The notes below the pieces were generated by a model, which saw only the letters and a program-made list of their open reading frames with translations, was not told the DNA's origin and did no database searches. DNA of 64,000 nucleotides from Cheilinus undulatus (taxonomy: Eukaryota > Chordata > Actinopteri > Labriformes > Labridae). The stretch lies in NCBI RefSeq assembly GCF_018320785.1, contig NC_054875.1, positions 28,835,157 to 28,899,156 on the forward strand. Direction: 5' to 3'. The translations under genes and the position numbers were made by a program. Shown one piece after another: positions 24,025 through 64,000 of the stretch. How positions within the stretch are numbered: the stretch's first letter is position 1; every line of letters begins with the position of its first letter.

Positions 24025-27000
24025 TCAAGCAGGGGCCACCTGGCTGGAGGAGACGGATGAAGTCTGGGTTTTGGAGATGGCAGTACCAGCAGGATCATCG
24101 TCTCCAAATGGGTTTTTTCCACAGCACACTGTGGTTATCATGCAGTTTCTGAACTGAAAGCCAAAAGAGAGAAGGTCAGATAAACACTTGGTGGTGAGGG
24201 ATGAAATATTAAGAGAATTTACTCTACTAAAAAACATAATAACATAAATGAATGTACATGAATGTTAACTTAGGGATAATTAAGTATTAAGTATCTCCCG
24301 TGATAATGAGTTCATTTTTCAATATTGCCTTGAAATAACTTTTAACTAACAATCACAAGAAAACCAACAATAATATCCCAAGGAAACAAGAGAAGTGAGT
24401 CAAAGTAAAGTAAACAAGAAATAGAATTATTACCAAGAGTATCATCCAAGAGTAAACAGAGTAGAATAAAATGTAATGGTTCATATCCTAATTGGGCCTC
24501 TTTTTATACTACGTACAGAAAAAATTGAAATAAATCATAAGCAGAAAAATATAGTGTGAATATGAATAAAATACCAAAGTACAGAAGAAATGTGACACTA
24601 TATAGAGGAATGTCCTTAAAGTTTACAAGAGATAATTTTAGTTGAGCTGTCATCATTAATCTCCATATATTAGGTGCATAATTAGTGAATTTTTTTTTTT
24701 TTTTCTGTTACATCAATTTCATACTTGATTCTCCCTTTCAGCACACTTTGTTAAAGCATCTGCAATATCTCACGTCAATTTGCTGTGGTTAACTTTATGT
24801 CATAATCTTTGATCTACACTTTTTTTCAAAATAAAAGCAAAAGTAATGAATCAAAACATTAAGTTCACTACCCTCAAAAAACAAAAATGAAATCATAAAA
24901 TAAAATAAAACAGTTTTGAATGAAAAACAGTGGAAATTCAAAATACATCAAAAAGAGAGATTAATCTGATTAAATATAGAATTTCTGTAAGTAATTGTGA
25001 TTCAAAATTTTAATCATTTGATTGTTACAAGTTTACAAATATTGTAAATAAGTTAAGTCAAAGGGTTTATCATGAAATATTCACAAGAGAAATATAAAGA
25101 GTCATTATATAATGCAATATGAACAAGAAAAAACCCTGATAACAAACAAAAGTTAAACTTTTTGAACTTTTTTGTTTCTTGCTTTTTTTTCTGGAAGAGT
25201 AATTGAAAATGAAACCTGTGGTAAATTGTTTGGTGGAATCTAAACATGAATTTCAGAAAACTAAAAAACTGACAAAGTTAACCTTCAAAGCAGACAGGCT
25301 TCTTGTCTGTCATCAGGAAATTGCAAATCTCCAATCTACGATGTTTGTGCTAGGTCTGAAAACAGATCTAGCCAACCAGCGTTATTTGAAGAGAAGAAGG
25401 CCTGGTTGGGTTTTACTGGAAGCTGATTGCAATGGCTGCCTCTGCTACAGCATTAAGTTCTGATCCAGCTACAGTATAGTGGTAGTTCTATCTGAACGGA
25501 ACTATGCTTATTTATCAAAACAAGAGCAGTGAGCCACACTGAAAGCTACTCTTGGGATAGAGGATGTTTTTGCATATGTCCGGATCGCCTTCTGTCTGAA
25601 TTTTATCCACACTGACAGACTCTACTGTTCATAAACTATGGTAGTGCTAACCTGTAGAGCTCAGGTTAGAACTGGAGCTGCACATATCTACTACCTCATT
25701 TTGTCCTGTCACTCTAATTGGCCTGTAATGAATGTGACAGAGTCTTCATGGGATCACTTTTCAATAATTTCTTGATAAGCCCTGCCCTTCCCTAACACTT
25801 TGTATGGGACATTTCCCAGATGGATGTAAAATATATCCATGTAATGGATAAATGAGTCAGGTTATTAAAAAGTGCCAAGAGCCCAAGCACTCCTCTTGAG
25901 AGGACCCAAAAATACTAAAGTCACAGAGGTAAGAACAAAATATTTTTAGTCATCAAGATAATTTTGCCTTTCTAATATTAGAATTTGAATTAATATTTTT
26001 CATCTAAAATGCAGAACTGTCAAGTCATATAAAAAGAAGACATGTGAAATACCTTTAAAGCTACATGAATGCCAAAAACTCCACCAATAGTGCTAATTTT
26101 TTAAACTTTTAGAATTTGGTAGTGAACACTTTTATAGTGTTGGCTGTCAACATTTTATTAGTGTTATCTTAACACTTTATCAGTGGCTCCCACAGAAACC
26201 TTGGAGGAGAGTTCATTCTAACTCTGAGGGTTGTTAAAACTGTAATTTCTCATTCGCAGTGTTCAGCTTTATTTTGGTCTAAAAGACCCAAAAGGTGTGC
26301 TTCACTAACCTGTCTGTTTAGCAGAATGTAGATGATTGGGTTGTACAGAGCAGCACTCTTAGCGAAAAAGGCCGGAGCAGTCATGAACACCGGTCCAAAC
26401 TCGGCCCCCTGATTGACGAAGATGTACCAAGCCACGCTGGCATAGGGCAGCCAACACACCAGGAAGGAGATCACCATGACGATGACCATGCGTGTCACCT
26501 CTTTCTCTGCTCGCTGAGTGGTTTCAGACTCCTGCTGCTGGGCTGCAGCCTGAGGACAGACACATGCAGGTTATTTACTTATTTAAAGACTAATCTGTGA
26601 TCTGTTGAAATAAAAGGTGAGCACATCAGTGAATAGAGCAAAATACAGGATTAGTCTGACTAACAAATTTTGATTCTATGGCTTCAAAGTGAAACACCTT
26701 CATCTACAACTGTGTTATTTATTATGACTGATTAAATTAGATGTGGATGATGAATCATTCCCTTACAGTAAAAAGTACAAAAATAATATCATACAGACTT
26801 TTCAGAGTAATTTTTCTAACATAATCACACTGATTGTATTATTGGTTGTAATATTATTCTCATGATATTACAACCAATAAAAGTCTGTAAAATACCACCC
26901 CCCCATGTGGCCCTCATACTTTGTCCTACATTTGATTTGTTGTAATAAAAATCTAATTAGCCTTTTAGATGAAGATTCTCTGCAATATATTTTATCCATT

Positions 27001-29606
27001 AACGACTACTAATACATTATCAATGCCGTTTTATTATTATTAATGAGGGTATCACAGTGAGCAGGCAGACTGCCCCCCAGCTGGAGGACCTGAGTATAAG
27101 CCGCCATGTTGGCAGTGATCTGCCCTCCTGAAGTGTCCTTGAGCCACTAAATCCCCTCACATCTCCTGAGACTGTGCTCTGTGATGCTGCTCCACCTCTC
27201 CATGGAGGGGAGACAGGTAAAAAAGAAAGAAAATAAAGAGTTTCTCTACAGGGACCAACAAGGTATTGCATCCTTATTATTAATACGGTGTCTGGGAGTC
27301 GTGTGCTTACCGCTCGCACGGTGCAGAGCAGGCGACTGTAGCAGAAGAAAATGATGAAGAGGGGAACACAGAAATGGAGGACGAACATATAGATGACGAA
27401 TGAGGTGTTGTTGATCTCAGGCTTGGGAGTGTAGTAGTCAATCCCGCAGGAACACTGCATTCCCTCTGGGATGTACCTGCATCCACACAATAATAATAAT
27501 CTCTGGAAATCCATCAACACCATCACACCCTGCCTCTGAAAGATGTTTGCGTTCAAGTCAGTAAAAAATACTCTGTGGTACTATGAAAAGATGAAAACAT
27601 GTGATATGACATCCTAAATTCAAGATGCTTATTGTCACTCTGGTTATACAAATACAGTTGTGTAAAATTCCTATACTGGGGGCTCCAATGGACAGAGATA
27701 AAGTGTTCAAAATAAAATATATGAATCAGAAGCATCAAGAACCAGAATAGGCCAAACCACTTGGCTTTCACATTGAGTTTTTTGCAAACTGTAGGTGGAC
27801 TTTCATCTTCTCCACACAGGAGCTGGAGCTTGGCCAGACAACCAGCTCTTGAAAGAGTCCTGGTTGTGCCATACGTCTTCCACTTGAGAATTATGGAGGC
27901 CTTTAGTGTGCCATAATTCTCTTTGGAACCTTTAGTGCAACATATTCTTTGTAGCCTTCTCCAGATCTGTGCCTTGCACTAGTCCTGTCTCTGACCTCTG
28001 CAGACAATTCCTTTGACCTCATGGCTTGGTTTCTGCTCTGAGATGCATTGTCAGCTGAGAGGCCTTCTATACAGAAGAGTGTGCCTTTCCAACTCATGTC
28101 CATTCAGTTTATTTTACAACAGATGGACTACAATTAAGGTGTACAAACATGTCAGCAAAGGTCCAAAGAAAAGGGAGGTACAGTACCTGAGATATATGTC
28201 AAGTGTTTTAGGAAAGGGTCTTAATACCTATGTCACTGTGATATCAGTTTTTTATTTTTTATTTTTAATTAATTTGCAAAAAATCCAAAATTATGTTTTA
28301 ACTTCGTATGAGCTGAGTGTAGATTAATGGTAATAAAATTTTTTTTTTTTTTTCCTGTAGCATCAGGCTGCAATATAAAAAAGTGAAGGGGGTCTGAATG
28401 CATTGTATATGAGAGCATAAATATACACTTAAGAATTGTTCAGTGGTAATGCACAACAGAGTTTGTCTTGCACTTTGCCTAAAAGTCTAATAGCTTAGGG
28501 GGAAAAGAGACTAAATCATACAGTACCTGGACCATCCAAAGAGAGGTGGAGCAGCACATGTCAGGGCCATGACCCATGTGAACGCCAGCCCAGTGATGGC
28601 GTGTTTCTCCCCAAAGCGGAAGTTAGTCATTGGCTTACAGACCACGATGTAACGTTCAATAGCCAAAACCACCAGGGACCAAAGAGCAATCTCTCCTAAG
28701 AAACAGGAGTAAATTAAAATGGTTGCACTTTTTATGCTTGAGTATTTGGAGGCACATCTTTCAGATTTAAGGAATTCACATTTGATGTGTTTGCTTAAAA
28801 AGAATGATTTTAAAGCCCCTTCTGGGGGGTTAAGTTGGCTATGAAACATGCTGAAATCAATATTCATTCCTCTTTATGACCTCCAAAAGCAAAAGAGGCT
28901 ATCAACATGGATTAATTATTAAAGCAATTGTAATTTCTAAAAGTGCTGTTGAAGGGTAGGTGTCAGACAAATTGAGTATTTAACTGAATGCTTGAAAAAC
29001 AGCCTTTTTAAATAATTTCCACAGAAAAGACTCTCAATAGATGGTATTTTTGATGCTGAAAAAAAAAAGGAGGGCGAGATGTTTTGTTCAGTAAGGACTG
29101 TTTGGAGCACATGGGTCGCAAAGATCAGCAAAAACTAAATTTGCTCACAGAGCTGTCAGAAAGACAAAGACCAAAAAAACAACCCATTAATATGAACAAA
29201 ATCCAACTGCAACATTTAACATGGTAGGAAAAACACACAACTGACCCCCTAAGGTGGCGAAGAATCCTTCCACGTTGCAGCCAGTGACCCCTAAGCTGAA
29301 GTATCCATGCAGGGCCGTGTAAAGGGTGACTGTGAAGCCGCCGATAATCATGAAGAGATCTGCAACTGCCAGGTTGAGAAGGACGTAGTTCAGAGGGGTC
29401 CTCAGCTTCTTGTGCTTCACGGTGACATGCAGTGTGAGGAAGTTGATGGGAAACGCAGTGATGATGAGGAACAGCATGTATGCAGCCACCAGAGAGTATT
29501 TCCAGGGCTCCGCCAGGTAGTACTGAGGGTGCTCAAATGGGCTGCGAACCAAGCCCGTCTTGTTAGACATAGGGACATAAAAGTTGGGTCCCTCTGTGCC
29601 ATTCAT
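24025..29606 (-). CDS. exorh: extra-ocular (pineal) rhodopsin, intron-containing, 354 aa
   Basis: Exons on -: 29606-29246, 28695-28527, 27476-27311, 26549-26310, 24153-24025. The first four CDS sizes (361, 169, 166, 240 bp) equal those of mammalian RHO, so bovine numbering holds to residue 312. Visible: N-glycosylation sites N2 and N15 ([15 protein letters not shown]), seven membrane segments, D83, C110-C187 disulfide, counterion E113, E122, I189, ERY at 134-136, Schiff-base lysine K296 in [13 protein letters not shown], palmitoylation C322-C323, and a Ser/Thr-rich tail ending SQVAPA (ciliary targeting and phosphorylation). It is a light-activated GPCR coupling to transducin in photoreceptor membranes. 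In teleosts the retinal rod gene is an intronless retrocopy, while the spliced gene beside ift122 is exorh, expressed in pineal photoreceptors; hence the name. In a non-teleost it would simply be rho. Confidence 0.93.
24154..26309 (-). other. exorh intron 4, 2.2 kb
   Basis: AT-rich. No repeat family or exon recognised; open frames here are short and featureless. Confidence 0.7.
26839..26880. repeat. perfect 16-bp inverted repeat with 10-nt loop
   Basis: TTATTGGTTGTAATAT (26839-26854) and its exact complement (26865-26880) flank TATTCTCATG inside exorh intron 3. An AT-rich hairpin or small fold-back element. Confidence 0.9.
27044..27180 (+). mobile_element. SINE-like fragment in exorh intron 3
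   Basis: CTGAAGTGTCCTTGAGCCAC with TAAATCCC resembles the TGAAGTGTCCTTGGGCAAGA...TGAACCCC body of tRNA-derived fish SINEs. It is degraded, and no head is recognised. Confidence 0.4.
27780..28405 (-). mobile_element. Tc1 family C, 5' end with truncated transposase
   Basis: In exorh intron 2. On - it starts near 28405 with a CAATGCATTCAGACCCCCTT-like terminus. The transposase N-terminal segment follows ([34 protein letters not shown], at 28021-27903) and is then lost. The same family sits at 33126-33735. It resembles salmonid-type Tc1 elements. Confidence 0.75.
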
Positions 29607-29766
29607 GGTGATGTTTTTGTCCTTGACACTGGATAAAACAGTCCGTGCCTCTTGTCAAAATAAAACACAGGGAGGGAGTCTTGTGCAAATGGGAGAGAAG
29701 GATGTCTGGAGGGATGGAGCTTGTGGAAGTACAACGTGCTCTGCAGCCCCCTGAAGTGGTGCCGCA

Positions 29767-29795
29767 CCTTTTTAAACAGGCCGACGGGATTAGGG
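29767..29795 (-). promoter_or_regulatory. exorh core promoter: TATA-like box and CRX/OTX site
   Basis: On the minus strand CCCTAATCC (29795-29787), an OTX/CRX-type TAATCC site, stands 11 bases upstream of TTTAAAAAGG (29776-29767), a TATA-like element. The ATG is ~160 bases further on, giving a 5' UTR of ~130 nt if initiation is 30 bases after the TATA. CRX/OTX5 sites drive photoreceptor and pineal opsins. Function here is inferred from motif and position. Confidence 0.55.
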
Positions 29796-30340
29796 ACATG
29801 CATAGAGCAAAGTGTTAGCAGAGATGGAATTAAGACATTCAATCCCCCCTCTCCCTCTCTCATTCACACATAAAACATGGGGGGAGCAGGAGCAGGGGAA
29901 AACTCTAGAAATAGCTATGCAGTATGTTTAGCATTCTCAAGGTGAGAGGTTGCAGCGGCAGCTATCAGAACCCCGTCATTATTCTGTCTTGTCCATCAAT
30001 GTATCATTACACTGAGATGAGAGTGGGAGGGGAGGCAGAGAGGGAAGCAGCCTATTTGTAGTTTGTCCACTCTTAACGGTTTGAATCACAAATGAAATTT
30101 CTTGAGCAATCCAACTTATTTGCATCCGTGAAAGCTTAATCCCCCCAACCACTGCATAATGCAGAGCTCAACTCACAGCTTTAAGTGTAATCAGAGTCAG
30201 TGGGGCATAGCACTCATAGTATGCACTCACTCTCCCCTCAGCTCTCTCCTTCATGGACAAAAAGTTCAATCTGCAAGAGTAAGAAGTTCATATTACTCAA
30301 GTTTCCTTTAATATCATTAAGAAAAGCCACTGTCATCAAA
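29796..30340. other. short exorh-ift122 intergenic spacer
   Basis: Only about 0.55 kb separates the exorh promoter from the ift122 3' end. It contains a second TAATCC motif (30137-30142) and CT/GA-rich sequence. No gene. Confidence 0.65.
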
Positions 30341-30353
30341 AATACCAAAATAT

Positions 30354-30359
30354 TTTATT
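30354..30359 (-). terminator. ift122 polyadenylation signal AATAAA (minus strand)
   Basis: TTTATT on + gives AATAAA on -, 425 bases after the ift122 stop. An alternative AATAAA occurs nearer the stop (around 30500). Confidence 0.55.
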
Positions 30360-30783
30360 GAAAAGGCGTGTTTTCCCATGGATATGGAATAAAAATACAT
30401 TCTCATGACTAGGCAAAACCTGACATTTCTTAATCGGTATAACGAGCAAAGTATACTTTTGTATAAGCATTTTAAGTTTAAAATTGTGTTTTTGCTTCAA
30501 ATAAATATGTTTCCCATTTTTACATTCTATATCCATGGTGAATTTAAAGTGAAGATGTAATCGGCCAACAGTAATCTGATCCTGATCCGGCTGATGCTGA
30601 ACTTTGCACAAACACAAACACTACATGGAGGATAAAGCGCTGCTTTCAAAGTAACAATTAACAGTAAAGCCTATCGAAAACAATATTAACATACAAAAGT
30701 TACAAGACAACAAGTGAAAAAAAGAACAAGTGGTGGAGTAAAAAAGTTGAAATGTGAGAAGATATGCTCTGGTTTTAATTAAA

Positions 30784-58151
<27,368 letters not shown>

Positions 58152-58519
58152 TTCCACCTATTTACACGCAGAAAGGGTGGGTGGGTTGTCTTTTCAACAG
58201 GTTGTTGTTGCTTTGAGTAGGTTTTTTTTAATACTAAGCTCTGTTTTCATGATTTGTCTGTACTGCGCATGCTCGAGTCCGCTCGGCACTTCCTGCATGT
58301 AGAGGTTGTACGGTTGTACATTGACAGTGGAAAGTAACTGGAAAAAATAGAGATTTGTGCCATACGACCTTAAATGAGGAGCGACTTTGTCCTGTCTGCA
58401 TGTATGTAGCTCGGTTATCATTTATGTGCTTCTCTATTAAGGTCAAACCTCTGCTGTTTCCCTCCATGTTAACTTCTCTGTATTGTGTTTACTCTAGGTA
58501 AAGATGGCACCGAGCAGGA
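58152..58519. promoter_or_regulatory. divergent ift122/mbd4 promoter region
   Basis: The two start codons are 368 bp apart and point away from each other. The interval contains an NRF1-like TGCGCATGC (58264-58272) and an ETS-like ACTTCCTG (58288-58295), motifs common in bidirectional housekeeping promoters, and no TATA box. A T-rich tract ending CTCTAG at 58497 could be the acceptor of an mbd4 5'-UTR intron. Confidence 0.65.

Positions 58520-58530
<11 letters not shown>
58504..58530 (+). other. upstream ORF overlapping the mbd4 start
   Basis: ATG at 58504 opens an 8-codon frame (MAPSRNGC) ending TGA at 58530. It overlaps the mbd4 ATG (58520) in another frame, and could lower translation of mbd4. 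Confidence 0.5.
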
Positions 58531-61840
<3,310 letters not shown>

Positions 61841-61999
61841 AACACAAAGCATGAAGATCCACAGGCGACTACTGGAAAATCAGTGTACTATTTTACAGAA
61901 GAGTATTATGATGAAGTTTCTCTCTTTATCCTGCTTTGTTTAGAATAATGCATCAATATTTCAAAGATATCAGTGTTAGTCTTCTTTACACAAGTTTTT

Positions 62000-62005
62000 A
62001 ATAAA
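62000..62005 (+). terminator. mbd4 polyadenylation signal AATAAA
   Basis: AATAAA 160 bases after the mbd4 stop. The same bases read on - contain ATTAAA (62002-61997), which would suit the minus-strand candidate ending at 62052. Confidence 0.7.
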
Positions 62006-62051
62006 GTGTTTTAAATGCTTTGAATGATGACGTGATTCAGGAGTGCATTTT

Positions 62052-62262
62052 TCAGTCACTGGCTGTCTTGTACTGTCTGGAGACATCTTCTGATCGGGTG
62101 GTCCTTGTCAGAGGCTCATAATCTTTCCTTTTAAATGCACTGATGCATGACTTTCCTCTATACGCAGTAGCTTTTCTTTTTGTGACAGGGTAACCTGATT
62201 CCCAAGGCAACTGTTGCCACCGCAAAACTCTCAGTGAACGCAGAGGCATGTCACGGTTTAAT
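62052..62262 (-). CDS. small minus-strand ORF or last-exon candidate, unknown
   Basis: Not recognised. On -, CTTGTTACAG is a plausible acceptor before 62262 (phase 2). The frame then runs RDMPLRSLRVLRWQQLPWES, GYPVTKRKATAYRGKS, FKRKDYEPLTRTTRSEDV to a stop at 62052. From the internal ATG (62249) it encodes 65 residues, basic and not low-complexity. A minus-strand ATTAAA lies 50 bases beyond the stop. No upstream exon was found, and candidate plus-strand exons lie where it would be. Lys/Arg-rich, Pro/Tyr-containing peptides like this occur among small axonemal proteins, but that is only an impression. Confidence 0.3.
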
Positions 62263-62433
62263 CTGTAACAAGCACATCTACAGTCATTTGCTATATTTAT
62301 GTTGTGAGTCGTGTTATGATTTATTGCCAATAGAGCTTTAAGAAGCTAATTGAATAGTGTAGGATTTGACTCTGGCAGGCTTTCACAAAGACTGGATTTC
62401 TACAGCGCAAGAAGAAACAGCTTGAACTACAAA

Positions 62434-62885
62434 ATGAAGCTACGTAAGCAAACAGATTTGATTGTATATTTGTTGTTTGTTTTTGAAGGAAACGTGGTGT
62501 AATTCTTTCTGTCTCAATACCACAGCAGCCATCCCCCTAGGTCCCACACAAGTGTATGTTCCTCTCAACACGCCTCCAGTTCAGCAGAGTCACTGCCTGG
62601 TGGTGCCTCCCAGGACATTCCCCATCATCTCTGACTCTGCTCGGCTATGGATGAGCACTCAGGTGAGCAGAGGTTCACAGGTACATAATACAACATCATT
62701 TCATTTTCTGTGTTATAGGGCAAATTGAAAAAATATTTGTATAAATTTTCTCCCTAGGCTATTCCAAGACTGAACCCTTTACATCCCCCTATGGTCCTTA
62801 AGCGCACTGTGAGTCTGGAGACACCAGCTGTTCATCACCACAACCAGCAGAGGACACTTATCCTGCAGAGAAGAGAGCATTACAG
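62434..62885 (+). CDS. 5' part of an unidentified gene downstream of mbd4; efcab12 by synteny
   Basis: Three candidate exons with good splice sites and matching phase: 62434-62443 (ATG AAG CTA C, donor GTAAGC), 62526-62662 and 62758-62885 (donor GTATGG). The translation starts MKLPAIPLGPTQVYVPLNTP and continues PPRTFPIISDSARLWMSTQ, AIPRLNPLHPPMVLKRTVSL, then LILQRREHYR. It is proline-rich with no domain I recognise. In human the gene after MBD4, on the same strand as MBD4, is EFCAB12, which fits the position and orientation. EF-hands would lie further right, outside the window. The start could also be upstream, because the frame stays open 5' of the ATG. Confidence 0.45.
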
Positions 62886-62929
62886 GTATGGATAGTTGGC
62901 TAAGATTTCTCTGTTTTATGAAATCACAT

Positions 62930-63160
62930 TCCCTAAAAAGTTTGGACATTGTGTATTCCAAACAGAATATAGTTATTTGCACATCATTTCCAATCTATAG
63001 TCATTTATTACAGTACAAAGACAAGATATTTAATGTTGAAACTTAAAAATGTTATCATTTTTATGGAATTTTTCAAAATAAGAAGTCTGATGCGTGCAAC
63101 ACATTCCCAAAAAAAGCTGGGACAGGGGTGTGAAAAGTCCAGGACAGTTGTAGAATGCTG
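62930..63160 (+). mobile_element. degraded interspersed repeat
   Basis: AGTTTGGACATTGTGTATTC and CATTCCCAAAAAAAGCTGGG are typical of a teleost non-autonomous DNA repeat with such ends. It carries no coding sequence. Confidence 0.4.
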
Positions 63161-63394
63161 AAAAAAACACAAGATATGGCCATTACTTAATGAGACTGTG
63201 CTTATGAGGATTAAACCACATGGGTCACAGTCACACTGGGTGTTATACTTTAAAGGTTAGGTGTTCATGCACAACTGCTGTGAGTTTCCAATAAGCATCA
63301 TCTTTAGTTCACAGCTAGCTACTGACAGTGCAGGTGTCTAAGCCAAGGCAGAAATTGTCTCAATTTATAAAGAGGCTGTTAAATAAATAGAGAT

Positions 63395-64000
63395 GAATCT
63401 TACATGAACATGACAAAAGTGTGCGCCAAAGCTGTCCCAAAACTTCTGACTCCTGATCAAAAGGGAACAAAAAGCAAATTTGTGGAGACATTTTGGAACA
63501 AATTGAAGGAACACAGAATTTAGGAGGGGTGACTGTATGTGATGAAACTCTGATCTTCCAATACAATCCTGAGACAGAATGGCAGTCATTGCATTGAAAA
63601 ACACTGTCCATACCAAAGATGAAGAAAAACAACAAACCAAGTCCAAACTCAAGACCACGTTGATTGTTTTCTTTGACATTAAGGGTATAATTTCAGAGGA
63701 GTGGTTTCCAGAAGGGTCAACAGTGAACCAACACTATTATAAACAGGTTCTAGAAAAACTGTGAGAAAAGTCCGAAGATAGAGACCCAATCATGGAAAAA
63801 AAGAGTTTCATTCTTCACCAAGACAATGCGCCAGCTCACGCTGTGCTCTCAGTAAAGCCGTTTTTGGCCAATAAAACAAATCACAGTGCTTTATCACCCT
63901 CCCTGTTCACCTGATTTAGCACTATGTGACTTTTTCCTTAGATCAAATCTGTGCTCAAAGGTACACGTTTTAAGTCTGTGTCAAAAGTTATAAAAAGAAC
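63395..64000 (+). pseudogene. mariner transposase fragment running off the window
   Basis: Decayed frames read VCDETLIFQYNPETEWQS (first catalytic Asp), LIVFFDIKGIISEEWFPEGS, TVNQHYYKQVLEKL, then ILHQDNAPAH (second Asp), then after a frameshift HPPCSPDLALCDFFL (third Asp, D34D spacing). Stops and at least two frame changes show it is dead. Mariner branch of IS630/Tc1/mariner, distinct from the three Tc1 families in this window. The 5' portion and both ends are not resolved. Confidence 0.8.

Noticed and set aside
25203-25463. 86-codon plus-strand ORF in exorh intron 4
   Set aside because: No domain, no splice context and antisense to the gene; likely chance.
29307-29636. 109-codon plus-strand ORF over exorh exon 1
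   Set aside because: An antisense shadow of the conserved opsin exon.

Overview
This window is teleost-like vertebrate nuclear DNA. It shows spliced genes with GT-AG introns, long AT-rich introns, many Tc1/mariner-type fossils and fish-type SINE tails. The gene order plxnd1 - rhodopsin - ift122 - mbd4 is the conserved vertebrate RHO neighbourhood (human 3q21). I identified the genes by translating exons and checking splice phase; nothing was searched in a database.

Layout. The last 12 exons of plxnd1 (plexin D1 intracellular region) lie on + from 4587 to 19884. A 4 kb repeat-rich intergenic region follows, with one orphan exon candidate at 21134-21368. An intron-containing rhodopsin, read as exorh, lies on - from 29606 to 24025 in five exons of 361, 169, 166, 240 and 129 bp. 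Only about 0.6 kb beyond its promoter, ift122 ends; it runs on - from 58151 to 30784 in 29 exons encoding 1185 residues. mbd4 starts divergently at 58520 on + and ends at 61840 (7 exons, 512 residues). Two small exon candidates follow mbd4: a short minus-strand ORF at 62052-62262, and the first exons of a plus-strand gene from 62434 that by synteny may be efcab12.

How the genes relate. ift122 encodes an IFT-A subunit needed for retrograde ciliary transport and for ciliary entry of GPCRs. Rhodopsin-type opsins are cargo of the photoreceptor cilium, and this opsin keeps the C-terminal VAPA-type ciliary targeting tail. ift122 and mbd4 share a short divergent promoter region. plxnd1 is an unrelated semaphorin receptor held in synteny.

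Non-coding content. At least five pieces of one Tc1 family (A), one 1.6 kb Tc1 element with long terminal inverted repeats (B), two 5'-ends of a third Tc1 family (C), a mariner fragment at the right edge, several MITE-like inverted-repeat elements, a 1.3 kb degenerate TATCA-type satellite and SINE tails account for much of the introns. I found no CRISPR array, operon, integrated virus or clearly new gene system. The most unusual items are the non-GT donor of ift122 intron 15, the orphan exon candidates, and a long hairpin at 45545-45636 whose arm resembles a hammerhead ribozyme core.
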